A stretch of DNA of 64,000 nt, taken from Antennarius striatus (Eukaryota; Chordata; Actinopteri; Lophiiformes; Antennariidae). Positions 37,901 through 51,617 of the stretch are shown in pieces (the first letter of the stretch is position 1; each line of letters opens with the position of its first letter). The DNA lies in assembly GCF_040054535.1 (NCBI RefSeq), contig NC_090795.1, positions 4,501,501-4,565,500 of the forward strand. The letters are read 5' to 3'. A program made the translations under genes and the position numbers. Under the pieces are notes generated by a model. It was not told the DNA's origin, ran no database searches, and worked only from the letters and a program-made list of their open reading frames with translations.

Positions 37901-40900
37901 CCATGTTTGACAAAGAATGCTCATATTTAATGCAGGTTTTGGGTGATTTTTAAAACAGAATCAGATATTTTTTCTGCTGATCTTTTCAAAATGGTATAAT
38001 TTGTCAAACCTTATATGTAAAGAAATGTAATTTCATCTCATCCCCATCTTGGAGAATTGCACAGTCCAACCGTTAATCTTGCGGTTTTGGGGTGACGGCT
38101 CGGCTTCAAACAGGGGTTATAACTCTTTACTGTTGTGTGCTGACACTTGTCATTATCAGTGTGGAGATAGTGATTGTTTAGATTATCTGATTAGACTTTG
38201 ACTTCCTCCAACACCTGCTCTGGAGAGCAGAAGGTGTTTCAGGATGGGGGAAGGGGCTCATCAGGAGGAGAGAACAGGGGGGTTAAGGAGTGGAGCACAG
38301 AACAGGTGTTCAGGAGAGAAATCTGAGATCGATTCTATAAATAGAGATCACACCTTTTCCACCAAACTGTAAGGTCTGAGATTTCTTCTCTGATACTTCA
38401 CCCTGGAATTTAGAATCAGGCTTTTTTTTTTTCCTTTCTGTCAGCTGTGAGTGAAAACTCTGCAGATGCCTGCAGAGTACAAATGGGATCATTAGTGACT
38501 GGAAAATCACACCATAGGGCTGGTTGGAGACTTGGAGACATCATTTACAGGTCGGTGGTTTAATTGTGCTCTCATAAAGAATGAGAGAATCTAGTTTCTT
38601 TGTATGTTTTTTTCCTCCTGATTATTTTTTTGGTGCAGGATTTTGGAATTCTGGCATATAATGCATCAAATATCAAGGAAACTAATGATTTAAACACCTC
38701 ATACACATTCGCACACACACAGTATGCGCTCCTTTTTGTGTCATTAGCGATAGTCTTCCTCCTTCTTCTCCTCCTCCCCTGGCAGATTGCTGGGAAAGTT
38801 TCCTTAACTGGGAACACACACCACAACCCCGCCGAGAGGGTACGACTGGGATGTTGTCCGCAGCAGACAAGCTGGAACACAGAGGAAGCCGTCTGCACTC
38901 TCGTCTCATTGTTCTGGAGGCGTTAATCTGTGAGGGATCTGCTGGGAATCAGGTGGGAATCTACTCGGCCCCGTTGTGTTTATTGCCCGGCTCATTCCAC
39001 GTGGAACACATGGGACACCTTCACCCGGTCGCCATCCTGTCCCCACCTCGCCAAGATGAGCCGACGATAAAAAAAATGATTTCTCGTCCCAGTTTGGAGA
39101 TGAGCACATCCGCTGTATCACCTCATCGCTCCGTCTTTCTCTGTCTGTTTTACTAAACCGATCCAGAATACATTTTAAATATGTCTCTTATTCGTGCTGA
39201 CATGAGGATGTTTGGAAACTTTTCACCGCGAGTTGTGGCGACCTCAGGGTTCGCGCGCCGCCAGAGGTCAGCCAACAATAAAACGGAAGCAACAAGTAAA
39301 ATAATCAAAGTCTCTTTCCTGAGAACCACCGTAGTACTGCAGTTTCAGTCGGGACGCGTAGATACAACAGATACGATAAATTAGAATGTCGATTTAAGTT
39401 TAAAATCAGTGGCATCAAGCATTTTGTGAATATAAAATGATGTACAAATGTCTGAAACAAACCCAGTCCTTGTTATAACTTTTACTTCAACTCTTTTTAG
39501 CTTTAACCATCATTTCTACCCGTTTAGAACACTGGAAACACTTGATGTTTTTGCCTGTAGCTGATAAAGAACCTGCACCACACCCATAGCAACATATCCA
39601 AGGGTGTTACTATGACGATGCCACGTGTAAAACTGATTTCATGAGATACAAAAAAATCAGAAGTGAGAAAAAAATGCATGTTACTGGAGCCTCTGGTCTG
39701 ATCACATGTGAAGTTATCATCTTGGATTATGAAGTTGAGGTGTTGGGGTTCCTCTGATTTTTCCGAGGTCGAAATTCCGACTGTCAAGTGTAACTGGAAA
39801 AGTTTTGATGCAGAAACAAATGTCTTCCATTTCAGGAGATTTAAATGCGGCTAATCTGAGGATTATTTTACATTTACCATCTAATAAGACAAATCTATGG
39901 TTCAAGTTTAAACTCCAGCGTTCACACCCACTCAGCCAACCAGCCTCCACCTCTTTATAGCAACACCACAGGGAAAAGAAAGTCTATTAATAGAACGTCT
40001 TGATTGACTGATGAATCACCGTGAGCGAGCGGGGGAAAGGGAAAGCCCAGGTTTCCTTAATGAAACGAACATGAAGGTCAACCTCACGGGAGCGCAGCTC
40101 TTTCATCTCTTCACTTTTACTGGGCCAACCCCAATCCTTCCCACTGGTGACCAGCATTGTCCTGACTGAGGCTAATCCACAGCCGTGTTTATCATTTTTA
40201 TGACTTTATCCATGAAGGCAGAGGTAAACTGGGCTTCCTGTTCTCCAGGTTCCTTGACAGACCAGTCGCATTATTAGGGTCAACCTCAGCTCCAATCTCT
40301 CCACAGCATTGTTCCTACTGGTGCTATGACCATTCCCAAACTGATAAGACTTGTCTATTTTGGGTCGTTCTTTTCTTTACGTCCTTGGCACATGAGTTTG
40401 AGCCTGAAATAACTTTTTTTGGGGGGTCTTTTAAAAGAAGACACAAATCATGCAAATTTAAGAAAAGGAACTGCAGTAAATAAATTCAGTTTTTTTAGTC
40501 ATCAAAGGGATAAAATTATCCTCCCAAACAATAACGAGCTTACTCATGTACCAGCAGCCCCAACCCAGTTCCTGAATCTGGAGCAATGTGACGCTTCAGA
40601 GTTTAAGGAACAATATCTAGGCTTGAAAATCTGATTTGATGGGTTAGTTACTGATTGAACTCTCCAAACTCCGTTTTTGGAGATGAGTGAGGAGACAGTG
40701 AGGCCTTTGTGTACGACAATCAGCTGTGAATTGATCCCTCAGTCGCTCAAACACTCCGGATCCTTTCATGCGTGGCCTTTACCGTGCCGAGGCGTGAAAG
40801 CATCGCCGTGGATCAGAATGGCGATACCCCCAGAGGGTGCCAAGGGGACGCGGCGTCGACCCCGGAGTGACCAACGCCGATCAATAAGAGCGTGTGTGAT

Positions 40901-41240
40901 CAGTGTCATCACACCTAGCAAGAATCCGGATCAATAGAGGTGAGTTCAGGAGCTGCAAAGACGGGAGATAAGAGGAAAGACCACAGAAGCTGAGCTGCAG
41001 TGGAAACCAAGGTTTGTGTGGCCTTTAATTTTTCACAGGAAAATAATGCAGTATTTTACACACTTTGCAGAACAAATAGTCCTAAACTTCCTCATAGATG
41101 AAACAACTTCTCCAAAAAACGACTGTGGTTAAAAACTCCTTAAACCTGTTTGCCAAAATCAAAACTACCTTGTTTTTATGATGGTGTTTTCAGTGCCACA
41201 TGTGGGGTGCACAATCACAATCAAGGGTCCTGATTGTACT
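34905..41240. other. sox17 5' flank and proximal half of the Sox intergenic region
   Basis: The sox17 promoter should lie just above 34904 on the minus strand; no convincing TATA box was seen. The rest has no supported gene. Short frames at 36384-37515 and 38572-39156 have no domains. An exact octamer ATGCAAAT (POU5F-type) lies at 40450-40457. A GT/CT-rich low-complexity stretch lies at about 36740-36850. Confidence 0.4.
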
Positions 41241-41295
41241 TTGTGTGTGCGTATGTGTTTGTGACTGTGTGTGTGTGTCTGTGTGTGTGTGTGTG
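41241..41295. repeat. Interrupted (GT)n microsatellite
   Basis: About 55 bp of GT repeat with several interruptions. Confidence 0.85.
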
Positions 41296-44200
41296 CTTCC
41301 TCCGTACGTTGTTCCCTTTATAAAAACAAACTACATTACTACTAAGAACCAGCCTTTCATCAGATTCACACAAATTTTCTTGTTAATATGGGTTGTTTCA
41401 TTGCAGAATGACACAACCGCCCCCCACCCCCTACCCACCCCCACCCCCATCAAACATCAAATCAAATGAGCTCAATCACAACCTAGATTGGTGTAAAGCT
41501 AAAGATGGTGCAGGGAGGTGTGAAGATTTTCCTTTCACCTTTTTTCTCGTTTTTTAATCCCTAGTGAGAATAGAGCTTTATTAACATGTTGAAAAATGCA
41601 TCATTCAATCAGGCATGTGACGGCGACGTCATTTTATCAGTGCTTTATCTCACATGTGGTCTATCTTACGCTTTCACGGAGTCCCCATGTTTGACCAGAC
41701 CTCTCGGTGTCCGAGTTCACCTGATGGAGATTATCTCAGTTCATTTACACACAATGGTCTGATCTATCGATATCTAGCCCGACTCACTCCCTATCTCAGG
41801 TTGTACTGCCCTCTGTCCCGGAGAAAGAGTGGATCTGAAGAAATGTATAAGAAATGCAAAGTTACTGGACTGTTTAATCATAGCTTGGTGTGAAATGGCT
41901 AGAATGGCCGCACAGATTTGACCAACCTGCACCTCCAAACCTGAGTAATTAACATTTTATACATAAATATGTTTAAAAAGTGCAATGAAAAGAGTCGTGG
42001 GCCCACATCTCCTCATCAGTCTCTCAATAAGAATGTTAAATTACAATTTTTCCAGAATGTCTAATTATTCAAAATCACATATAGCCCTGTGTTAAGAATA
42101 AATAGTTGAATTATTCATCATTAAATGAGTAAATTGAACTATAGATGCAATAAAATTGCATCATAATTGATTTAGTTTGGCTTTCCTTTCAATCATATTT
42201 TATAAATCAATGTCAGCACCCCTCCTGTGATTATTCCCATATGATAACATGGGAAAAGCTCCTATCAGGAAACCCGGGGGAAAGTCCCTTCAGATATCAT
42301 CACTAACGGCATCGAGACAAAAGCCTGCTACCTATGCTGACACGCTGCAGTGGGCGAAACAATGGAGACCCAAGAGGACAGCTGAAAAATGGCATCCAGA
42401 TATTCTGATCGGCGCTGGTGGTGCAAACTTTGAACTTGTGCGGTAATTGCTGCGTTCTGCGCCGCAGCAGCAGGCTCAGGTCTTTTTTGGCCGAATACCA
42501 TCCAAAACATGTGTTATCACTGCAGGCTGTGGAGCATGAGGCCTTATCAGATGGCCTTGTGGCCTTACAATAACACGGCTCTATCGGGCTTTAGCAGACC
42601 CATATCTGGCAGCAGTGTCACAGAACAACAATAAATAAAAGCTGCAAACCATGCACATAATTTTGCTCAAGATGCTTCATGAAATCTGAGGTGCCATGCT
42701 GGGAAAATACAACAAGCTCAGGAAGCTTTTAATAGCTAAAGGAATTAGTCGGTATTGCTGTATTATTGCAGCACAACCATAAATTACGAGTTCTTCTCAT
42801 ACCTTAATGCCGTTAATGAGAATAAGTCAAAGGTTACGTCAACATCAGTGTGATTTTGCACATTTTTACCACGAACAGATATCACAGCCTTGGTCTTTTG
42901 CAATCTCCTGCCGCTGTATTATAAGGCACAGATTTAAAGAGTAAATCAAAGCAGACAATTTCCTGCGCTGAGAGGAAAACCCCTCGGAGGAGAATGAGTT
43001 GATAATGTCCCAATGTGCCCACGGCTTCCTCTCAGATAAATAAATACATAAATAAAAACTCGCCTGGCCGTTTTCAGGTTTATTGTTCCCCTGCAGGCTG
43101 TGAAGTAGGGGCTATATTGTTTATAATAAATAAGTCCATTAACAGAGTTAGGTGACACGGCCTCCGTGATATCCCCTCGCCCTCCCGCAGACGCCCGGGG
43201 TGAGAAGACTTCCATTTAAGGCAGCGATGGCCAAGGAAAGAGGGGGACTCGAGGGGTTAGTGTCGGTTTGACAGGGCTGAGACTGTGTCACATTTTCTGG
43301 AGTGATAAGAGCTGGATCAGGAAGCTGTGAGGGGGCAGGAAGGAAGAGAGCTGAAGTCTGGAAGGAGAGAGGGGAGATGGAGGGATGAGGGGCAACGGGG
43401 ATGAAGGAGAGAGGAGTGAAAGAACCAATAAATGTAGAAAATCCAAAATGAACCAACTTGGTTAGATAAGTCTCCTGCGTCGGCAGCTGTATGCAGAATT
43501 TGTGCTACAAAACCCTCTGTTCAGGTGGGAGGGACGGCTGAGCTCTGCTGGGAAATGCAAAGGGAACCTGGGGTCCAGGGGGAAGTGAGAGAATGACTAA
43601 ATTTGGTATGAAAGGCAACGCTAACATACACCTGCTTCCCGCTATCAAACACGCAACACAATGATGACAACATCAAGCGTCAGGCTTTTGTCAGTTAACA
43701 CAGGACCCAAGAAATAAAACCTGCATGTTTCAAACAAAATTTCATACGTAAACAAGTGTGTAATTTTCACGGCTAGGCGTGAGTATAAGAAATCACAGTG
43801 TTTTCCAAATTTAGCACAAAAACTCCCAGAAAAACAAATAATATACGACACATTCATTGTTTGGGTTTTTTTTGGGGGGGGGGAGCTGGTAAATGGATTT
43901 ATTTGGATTTGGAGAACAACCTGGAGTCACTGTTTCTCTGTTGATTCTGCACAAAGCAGGGTTTTAGCACCTTTATTGTACTTCACCTTCTTCTATCAGC
44001 ATTATAAAGGTGTGATGTAGACACTTCAGTGTAAAGTCAACAATCACATAAAAGGTCCAGGTCACCAAGGCGGTAGGATGGGATGTGAGATGCCACGAGA
44101 CTTAAGACACCCCCCATCACATCTATTTCAACATCCGTCCTCAAACACACATTCAAAGTTTTGGCCGAGCTTCGACTCGTCTTTCAGCGCTGGAAAACAC

Positions 44201-47200
44201 CCAGGTGAGAAAATCTGCTGTTCATGCTCATCTTCCCCCTTTTAATCAATCTGTTCATCTAAAAAGGATTTCTCTATTTTGAGATTTTAATCCAGTGTCT
44301 GAGTTAATCTCTGAAACTCAGGGATTGGAGGAGGGGGCATGAAAGCCACTCAACTTCAGCCCTGCTCTCACAATTACACCCATGAGGCATCAAGGCGACC
44401 AATAAATCACACTCTCATAATGCCTCTCGGAAAATTAATTTTCTGAGTCTCGGTCATGTAGGTCAGATATTTGGTGCTCGTTTGCTCATTTTGCAGGCAT
44501 TTTGCAGTCAGATTAAAGCACAGAGTAAAACAAATAGAAATGATGGTCATGCTGTCAGGTTGTGTTCAGAAACAACGGATCATCTGGATTAAATCTGGAA
44601 TTTGACCTATAGTCTTAAATAGTGGAAGGATAGTAGTTTCTGCGTTGTTTGGTAGAATTTAAATGTAGTCTGTGTATCATTACAAAATAAAGTAAGTTCA
44701 TATTCTTTCTGTGGTTTATAGGTGGATTATAGAGTCAGTACAACGGAGGGAGCCCTCCTCTGGAACTCAAAGGCATCACACACAAACCTGAAATCCTCCC
44801 TGCATAGAGGATAAACCTGCACACAGTCTGTCTCAGCAGAATGTAACACAATATATTCATTTTAAAGCATTATATGTATGAATTAACTGCATAATAAACT
44901 ACGACCAGACTCTCAAAGGAGCTAGCTGAAGTGCAACATGACACAAAATACACAGAAGAAAAGGTTAAACCTGGACATGCTTGTATATTTAATATACTCA
45001 TGCATGTAAATCTGCTATAAATACATATTGACACATCAAATCAAATGAAAACAAAGCAATGCACCCACATCCAAATGAATTATAACATTTAATACCTTTT
45101 TAATACCTGGTTTCTGGTTTTCTCATAATAATCACATAAAATACAACCCTTTGGTTAAAAATAATGTAAAACATGCATTCAGAAATGGGACATTTGTATT
45201 AAATAGCAGAAATATTTTTTTCTTTATGAACATACATGGCGTTACCATCCCAGCATTCCCAACCTGCGCCTGGCATTATCCTATCCTTTTAATGTATATC
45301 TGAATCCCTGATTGTGTTACATCACATCCTACTCTTGTCCAACACTGCTGAACCAAATCTAGACAATTATCATCTTTGTAAATCTAAGTTATGAGTTAAT
45401 CTCAATTTGCTGTTTCGCTGCTCGTGATTGAAACGGAGTGTCAGACAGGACAGAGCCACGGAGTCTAGCCTCTACTTGCCCTCAGGTCTTTATTAGAGGT
45501 CTATTACTGTAAAGTTGCTATCAGTTGCGGGGGGGGGGTGTGTCTCCCTCACTGCCACTAAGCAGTAAATAAATATGAGCCTATTGTATTCTTGTAGTCT
45601 CTCCTCTGTCCTTGCTCTTCCATGCTGAGTAAATGCTCTCATACAATGGGAGGCCGGACTGCCTTGTCATTCCTGATCCGGCTAGATTGCTCTTCTAGGT
45701 CCTCTGCCTGGGAAAGTGGCAGAATAAAAAGAGGAAACTGTCCCAAAAAAAGGATTCTGTGAGAATTACATCTACGTCACCTCCCAGAAATTATTCTGAG
45801 CAACGTGGTCAAAAATCATGATGATGAAAGCAACTTATCTGAGTGCAGTTTGTGTTTTAATGCCAATTTCAATACTTTGAAGAAGAAAATACAAATCCCA
45901 AGAGTTACAAATCTCTCAGTTTTAATTAGAGACTTTTTTATGTATTTCCTGAAACCAAGTGAGCTAAAGATTCCCAGTATGATTATTTTTATTTAACCTG
46001 TTTGAAAGGATGTCATCATGTCTCTGGAATATTCAAGTGATAAGGTGTAAAATAACTGAAGTTCTAAAATTCAGCCATTATTTTCTGCATTTAAACTTTC
46101 ACTTTTATTTTTTAGAAATACTAAAATGCATTTTTCAAATTAAAAGCACAATATGAGTATATTGATTCTATCGGTTAGTAAAAATGAATAAACAGCCACA
46201 TTAAATTGCGGTTTTCAAATATATTCACGGTCAGGCACTAATTCTATATCAAAATATTATTTTGGATCCTTTAATATATTTATGTTTGGTCTTGGAATTT
46301 TAACTTAAGGTAGACGTTCCTTATCTCTTTTCTGCTTGTGCTGCTGTTATTTTCCTATAATCGCCTGATTTATCCCATCTTTTTCTTTTAAAAAATTAAT
46401 CAAAACTCTTCTTTAAAATGCATTTTCATGAGCAAACTCTAATTTCTTTGAGGGTGTGTTCTAACTGTAGAGAAAAAAGAAGCTTCCTCTCCGGGTTCTC
46501 TACAGGAAGACTGCTGACGAGGCCTCCTGGGCTCGCCGGGTTCCTTGGAAGCAGAAGCGAGGCCTCGAGTGAGGAAGGGTGCACGGTGTCGCTCCCATGG
46601 GACGACATTAGTCAGGCGTACCCCTGCCCTGTCAGCCCGGGCATGAGGCTGCCAGTACCAAGCATAGGCAGGCGGACGGGCGGGCGCAGCGTCCTGTAAT
46701 CACCGATGACATGCATGAAGTGGTTTTCCAGATCGGTTTTCCTGTCCTCCAGCTGCGAGTGGGGCAAACAGCACAGGAAGAATAACACAAGTTGCAGGCC
46801 AAGCTCAGGGAATGTGGCCTTAACAAACACAACACAAATAAAAAAATAAAAAAAAGTTAAAAGGCACACTGCTCTCCTCCTGAGAGCCTCTGAGCGAGGG
46901 AAGTGAGGCTACGTCCTGAGAGAAGGTCCAACCTTCCTCAACACCCACACAGACTCAACAATAAGCTGCCAGTCAAAGCCGATGCTGTTCTAGATACCTG
47001 ATAAGGCAAGAGGCTCACATCAAGACCACTTGAAAAAGACTTTATCATGCTAAGAACTTTAAACTAGCGGTTGTATTGAAGCCTGTATGGAATTTGCAAT
47101 TTATCTCAAATGCTTAAGAATAATAAAACTTCTTTTTGTTAATACTTTTTCAAAATTTTTTCTTCAACCATCTCGTGACCCCATGGATGAAGCTCGTGAC

Positions 47201-48171
47201 CCCTTGTGGGGGGTCTGACCATCAAGACGTGGTGGTAAATTCAATGTTTTTTTCCCCGTCATTCAAACCAAAGTGATTTTACAACCGCGGCTTAGCACAC
47301 AATGCATTGCCTGAAGGTGCTACCGGCTGTCTGCATGAACACAGTCCGCTGCCTGGTGAGAGGCCTGGCGAGCTGTGAGGGTTTTACTCCACCGAGTCAA
47401 TAAGAAGAGGTGTTAAAGACGCCACGGCAACACAAACAGGTGCCCGCCGACAAGACAAACGGAGGCAGGGGAGGGTACCGGGTGAGATGGAAATGATAGG
47501 AAATAATAAATGAACACGTTTCACTTTCATGCATACAAGAAGTAATGTTTTTCTGTATGAATTATAATAAAGAAATTCACTTCTTCCCTTCAGGCACCTT
47601 GGAAATACAATCAAACACACAAATGCACACAAGATTTACTATCATTAAAAAAAAAAAAAACAGTGTTAAGTCTTAAGTGACGATTCAGCAACAGGTTTGT
47701 GACGTGAAGCATTTTTTATTTAAATAGGCAGGCGACTCCTTTTAACCACAAGCACGCAGTAAACATGTAAAGAATGGATTAGAGTGTGTTTATCTGCTCT
47801 AAGCTGCAATCATTAGCATGTCTAATTAGCTTACTTGCTAACAATGTTATAGCAGACCATGGGATAAATCCTTAACTAACATCATTATCTCGGTTACGTT
47901 CAAAACCCGAAAATTGTTGGGAACCAGCGTATCTAATATGTAGTATTTTCTCAAATTATGGGAAGCTATGAGGGTTTGTCCCACCGTAGCTCAGCCCCAC
48001 TTTTTATTGGATTAAAGGGTGGTTACACTCTGAATAACCTGGATAACTTTATGCAAGATAGTGTTATTTAATAAAAGTATTTACTAGTCTTCATCTTTGT
48101 TCTGATAATCCATCATTAATCTGGAAAATATTCATGAGATTGTGAATTTACCAAACAACGGGCCTGCAAAA
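41296..48171. other. Distal half of the Sox intergenic region
   Basis: No gene supported. Simple tracts include poly-G at about 43875-43883 and 45529-45537. The stretch 42200-43250 is complex and includes overlapping SOX (ATTGTT) and FOX (TGTTTATA) sites at 43116-43125, so it is a candidate enhancer. A dispersed-repeat-like phrase CTCGTGACCCC occurs at about 47191. Confidence 0.35.
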
Positions 48172-48220
48172 TGTGTGTATGTGAGGGTGTGTTTGTGTGT
48201 GTGTGTATGTGTGTGTGTGA
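48172..48220. repeat. Interrupted (GT)n microsatellite
   Basis: About 50 bp of GT repeat with GA and TT interruptions. Confidence 0.85.
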
Positions 48221-48899
48221 GGGGGGTGTCTGATTTTAATGTAAACCCATGAAGGAGGACAGAACACAAAGTATGACAGGAAACCAACAATATCTCAAAG
48301 GAAGAGAGGAAGTAACTATAAATGTTCACAGATCAATTCTGGTTTGCAGCTCTGCTGTTTTATTCTAGTGAAAGAAAGTAAAATTCAATTAAATCCTAAA
48401 ACATTATTTCAGAATTTGATCTGGAATGAACATTTAAGCGCACACACACAAACACTCATGGACACACTCCCTGTCTGAGTCATAAAGCATCAGGAGACGC
48501 TGAGGAAGAAGGTGTCGAGTTCCTCCCACCCAAAATAAACAGGTCATAACTCAAAAACACTTTTAATTAGGACAGAGGTATTTCGTGTAAGCCCCCATGC
48601 AGACGCGTCCGGGTTACGTTAATCATCCTCTGAGTGTTTGTTGTCAGGGGTGAGTCCCTTTGCTGAGAGACTTGGGTGGAGTGTTGAAAACCCCCAGTGG
48701 GTCGTAGAGACACACCCATGAGTCTGTGGGACGTCTCCCTTAGAACTTCAATAAAAAACACTGGGATGATAAAATAATAGTAAGAATTAAATAGTGCACA
48801 TGTGATAATGAGGTGTAAGAAGAAGCATAACGGTCCCAGTAAATTATGTGTTTCTATGTGTGTGTAGATAGGTCAAAGCATACACACACAAGGGATCTA

Positions 48900-49060
48900 T
48901 AAAATGGATGAGTGGCGGGCAACCACATGGCTCTCAATGAGCAACTTGTGGGGTAGTGCCTTGCTCAAGGGCACCTCTCCAAGACACCAGTTTGCACTTA
49001 ATACTTTTTTTGGTTCACATTTGTCTTGACCCGGTGGAGTGACCTATCACCACCCCTAAA
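48900..49060. repeat. Possible fish dispersed repeat beside the tRNA gene
   Basis: Contains GTGCCTTGCTCAAGGGCACC, a phrase I recognise as recurring in fish genomic dispersed repeats. The family and borders cannot be named from this copy alone. Confidence 0.3.
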
Positions 49061-49076
49061 AAGCTTCCCACCACTT

Positions 49077-49149
49077 TGCCGAAACCCGGGATCGAACCAG
49101 GGACCTTTAGATCTTCAGTCTAACGCTCTCCCAACTGAGCTATTTCGGC
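49077..49149 (-). tRNA. tRNA-Phe (anticodon GAA)
   Basis: The minus strand reads GCCGAAATAGCTCAGTTGGG onward, with a full cloverleaf: 7-bp acceptor stem (GCCGAAA with TTTCGGC), A box TAGCTCAGTTGGG, anticodon arm AGACTGAAGATCT with GAA, B box GGTTCGATCCC, and discriminator A at 49077. It is 73 nt, has no intron, and looks identical to the canonical vertebrate nuclear tRNA-Phe as I know it. A Pol III terminator (T5) lies at 49058-49062 on the minus strand, 14 bases after the gene. The intact stems argue for a functional gene rather than a SINE-derived copy. Confidence 0.95.
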
Positions 49150-51617
49150 TTATTTATAACCACTTAAGGTATGATACCATCTGAATATTTTGGTCATTGG
49201 TATTTTTGACTCTCAGCCTTCCTGTGCTCCTGTTTTGAGTTGAATTGATTCAAGAATACAATAAAAATTATTTAATAAATAAATAAATTCTGATTTAGTA
49301 AATGTTCACAAATCATCCTGTAAAGTAAAATGACTGTAAGTTTTTGTTCTATGCCTTTGATTTGACTACATTTTATCAGAAATATAAAACTTTTTATGAA
49401 ATAGTGACTCAAAATATTCAATCATCTGACAACATATTTTTACATGATTCAAAAAGACCAGAGTGCTTTTAATTAAGATTATTTATGAGACTTCAAAATT
49501 TGAATGCTGAGAAGACCAGCAGATTCCACTTGCAGATATGGAACTATTTCTTTTTCTTTGTAGGTTAAGGAATAGTTAAGCATCTGACTTCTGGGCTCTT
49601 CCTCTCTTCCTCCTCTTCTCCAACCAGGAGAGAAGAATACTGATGAGCTTCATGTGGGAATAAAGGCAGGAAAATACTTATATCTCAAAAAATCAGAAAA
49701 ATGTGACTGATGACTGAGCTCAGATCTACTTTTAAGTTTAATATAAACTCTGTTGATTTGGTTTGTCAATATTATATGTTTGCACTTGGCATATTTACTC
49801 ATTTAATCTCTAAACAGGGAAGTACTGTATTTTATGGGTTTGGAGTGTTTCCTCTGAATTACAGCATGTTTGACATGTTAAGATTCCTCACATTCCTCAC
49901 TGATGATAAGCTTCAAGTAGAAAATAACTCTGGATGGCGTCACCAAGGCTCTCCAGTCCAGGACCTCATAAAGTGGACATTATTGACTTAAAATAACTTC
50001 CACCATTCAGGTGAGATCTTCCACGTGTCACAGACTGAGCTGGATCAAAGTGAGATTCTGGATCTGATGATTCAGGAAGTTTTATTTTGTAGGGCTCAAT
50101 GAAAATTCACACCTGTCAGATAAATAAAAACTTCGTCTAAGACTTGCAGCTTAGATGAAGTTGTCACAAAATTTGCTAACAGCTATGGTTTGTGGGTAGT
50201 TGTTTAATCTGCAAATATACTTGAACAGCGAAATGTTAATTTATACACATACACGGCACTTTTGTGTTACGTCAACAGGCGACTGGCCATATAAGGAAAC
50301 CGTTAAAGAAGAGGTTTCAAAACATAATCTCAGAACCCTGTTTGTGTGACCACTTCATATTTCTGTTGCACTATACTGTATATAGTTAAACTAAAAGGGA
50401 CAAAATAGTGACGACATCTCAGGGTTCTTTTTCTAAAATGAAGAACTCATTTAGTGATTTGATAAACCAGAAGTCTGTCACAGCACGGCTCTGTAAACAT
50501 TTAAACCAGGTCAACTCATGAGTTTCATAAACACAACAAAGATATTTGATTTATCAAGCTGTTATTTCCATAGCTGTTTATTGTTGATATCATTTTCACC
50601 TGATAGACTGATATCATCTGGTTGTTTGTCCTTCAGGAAGTTCCTGCAACTGTGTCATTAATTGTTGTTTAAGGGCCAAATGTGCAAGAAAAACAAATTC
50701 GACTGCAAGCTTTGACTTAAAGCTTTTAAAGGAAAGCCGGCAAAACATGAAGCTGTAATGTTCAGAAGCCATCATGTGGGTTTTACATTATCATTTCCAC
50801 TGCTGAGCATTTCTGCGTTTCACATCTCAGGTTTGTCGTCATGGGACTTGAACTGACGTCAGATTTCTTCCGGTGATTCAGATTTGCAGTCTCCACTTTC
50901 CTCATCAGCTCTTCTGCTCTCTGGTCCAAGCGAGGTCATCCTTCCCTCTGCGCCAGCTCATCGCTGACTCACAACATTTCCATCTGCAGACTCATTCCAA
51001 ACGCTGCTGCAGGCCGTCTGGTGCAAACAATACCAATAATCTACCAATAAATCAGCAAAGATGTTCATGTGTGCAGACATAAGATATGTTACAGTTGCAG
51101 ATGACACAGGTTATATTAATATTTCACTGCCAAGTGAATTTGGGGATATATTTTGATTTTGTGACACATTTTTTAGAGCCTCTTCCCTCTGGAGGCTTAA
51201 AAACACATGGGAATGCAGATAAAATAATGCATCAGATGTGGAGGAACAAGTCAAACATCGTTTAATGATGCAGATGAGTAAAATTATTTACAGGACACAT
51301 TTTCAATTAACAGTTTACAATGTGATACAAAACACTTATTTCATGTGCATGCTGTGATTCTGAGACTTGGTGAGAGCTGTGATCAAAAATTTAGAGAAAG
51401 ACATAATAATTTAGAAAACCTCCAGATTAAAATTGAAATTAAAAAATTAATTAAAAAAAGTAAATTACTGTGAGAATTGGATTTGTGCATCGATGCTATG
51501 AGTGGAATAAATCGTATATTGGTATGTGAGATAAACAACAACATTTCAGAACACACCTTTTCAAATGACACACACTTAATTTAAATAAATACATCAGGAG
51601 CATCACTTTTATGACAG
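49150..51617. other. Non-coding region and sox32-like 3' UTR
   Basis: No gene supported. The sox32-like 3' UTR must occupy the upper part. No minus-strand AATAAA is evident directly below the stop; an ATTAAA variant lies at about 51264 (minus strand). Short frames such as 49710-49991 show no domain. A weak LINE-like phrase (ATTCCAAACGCTGCTGCAGG) lies at about 50995. Confidence 0.4.

Noticed and set aside
49710-49991. 93-codon plus-strand frame between the tRNA and the sox32-like gene
   Set aside because: AT-rich, no domain, no promoter or splice support.
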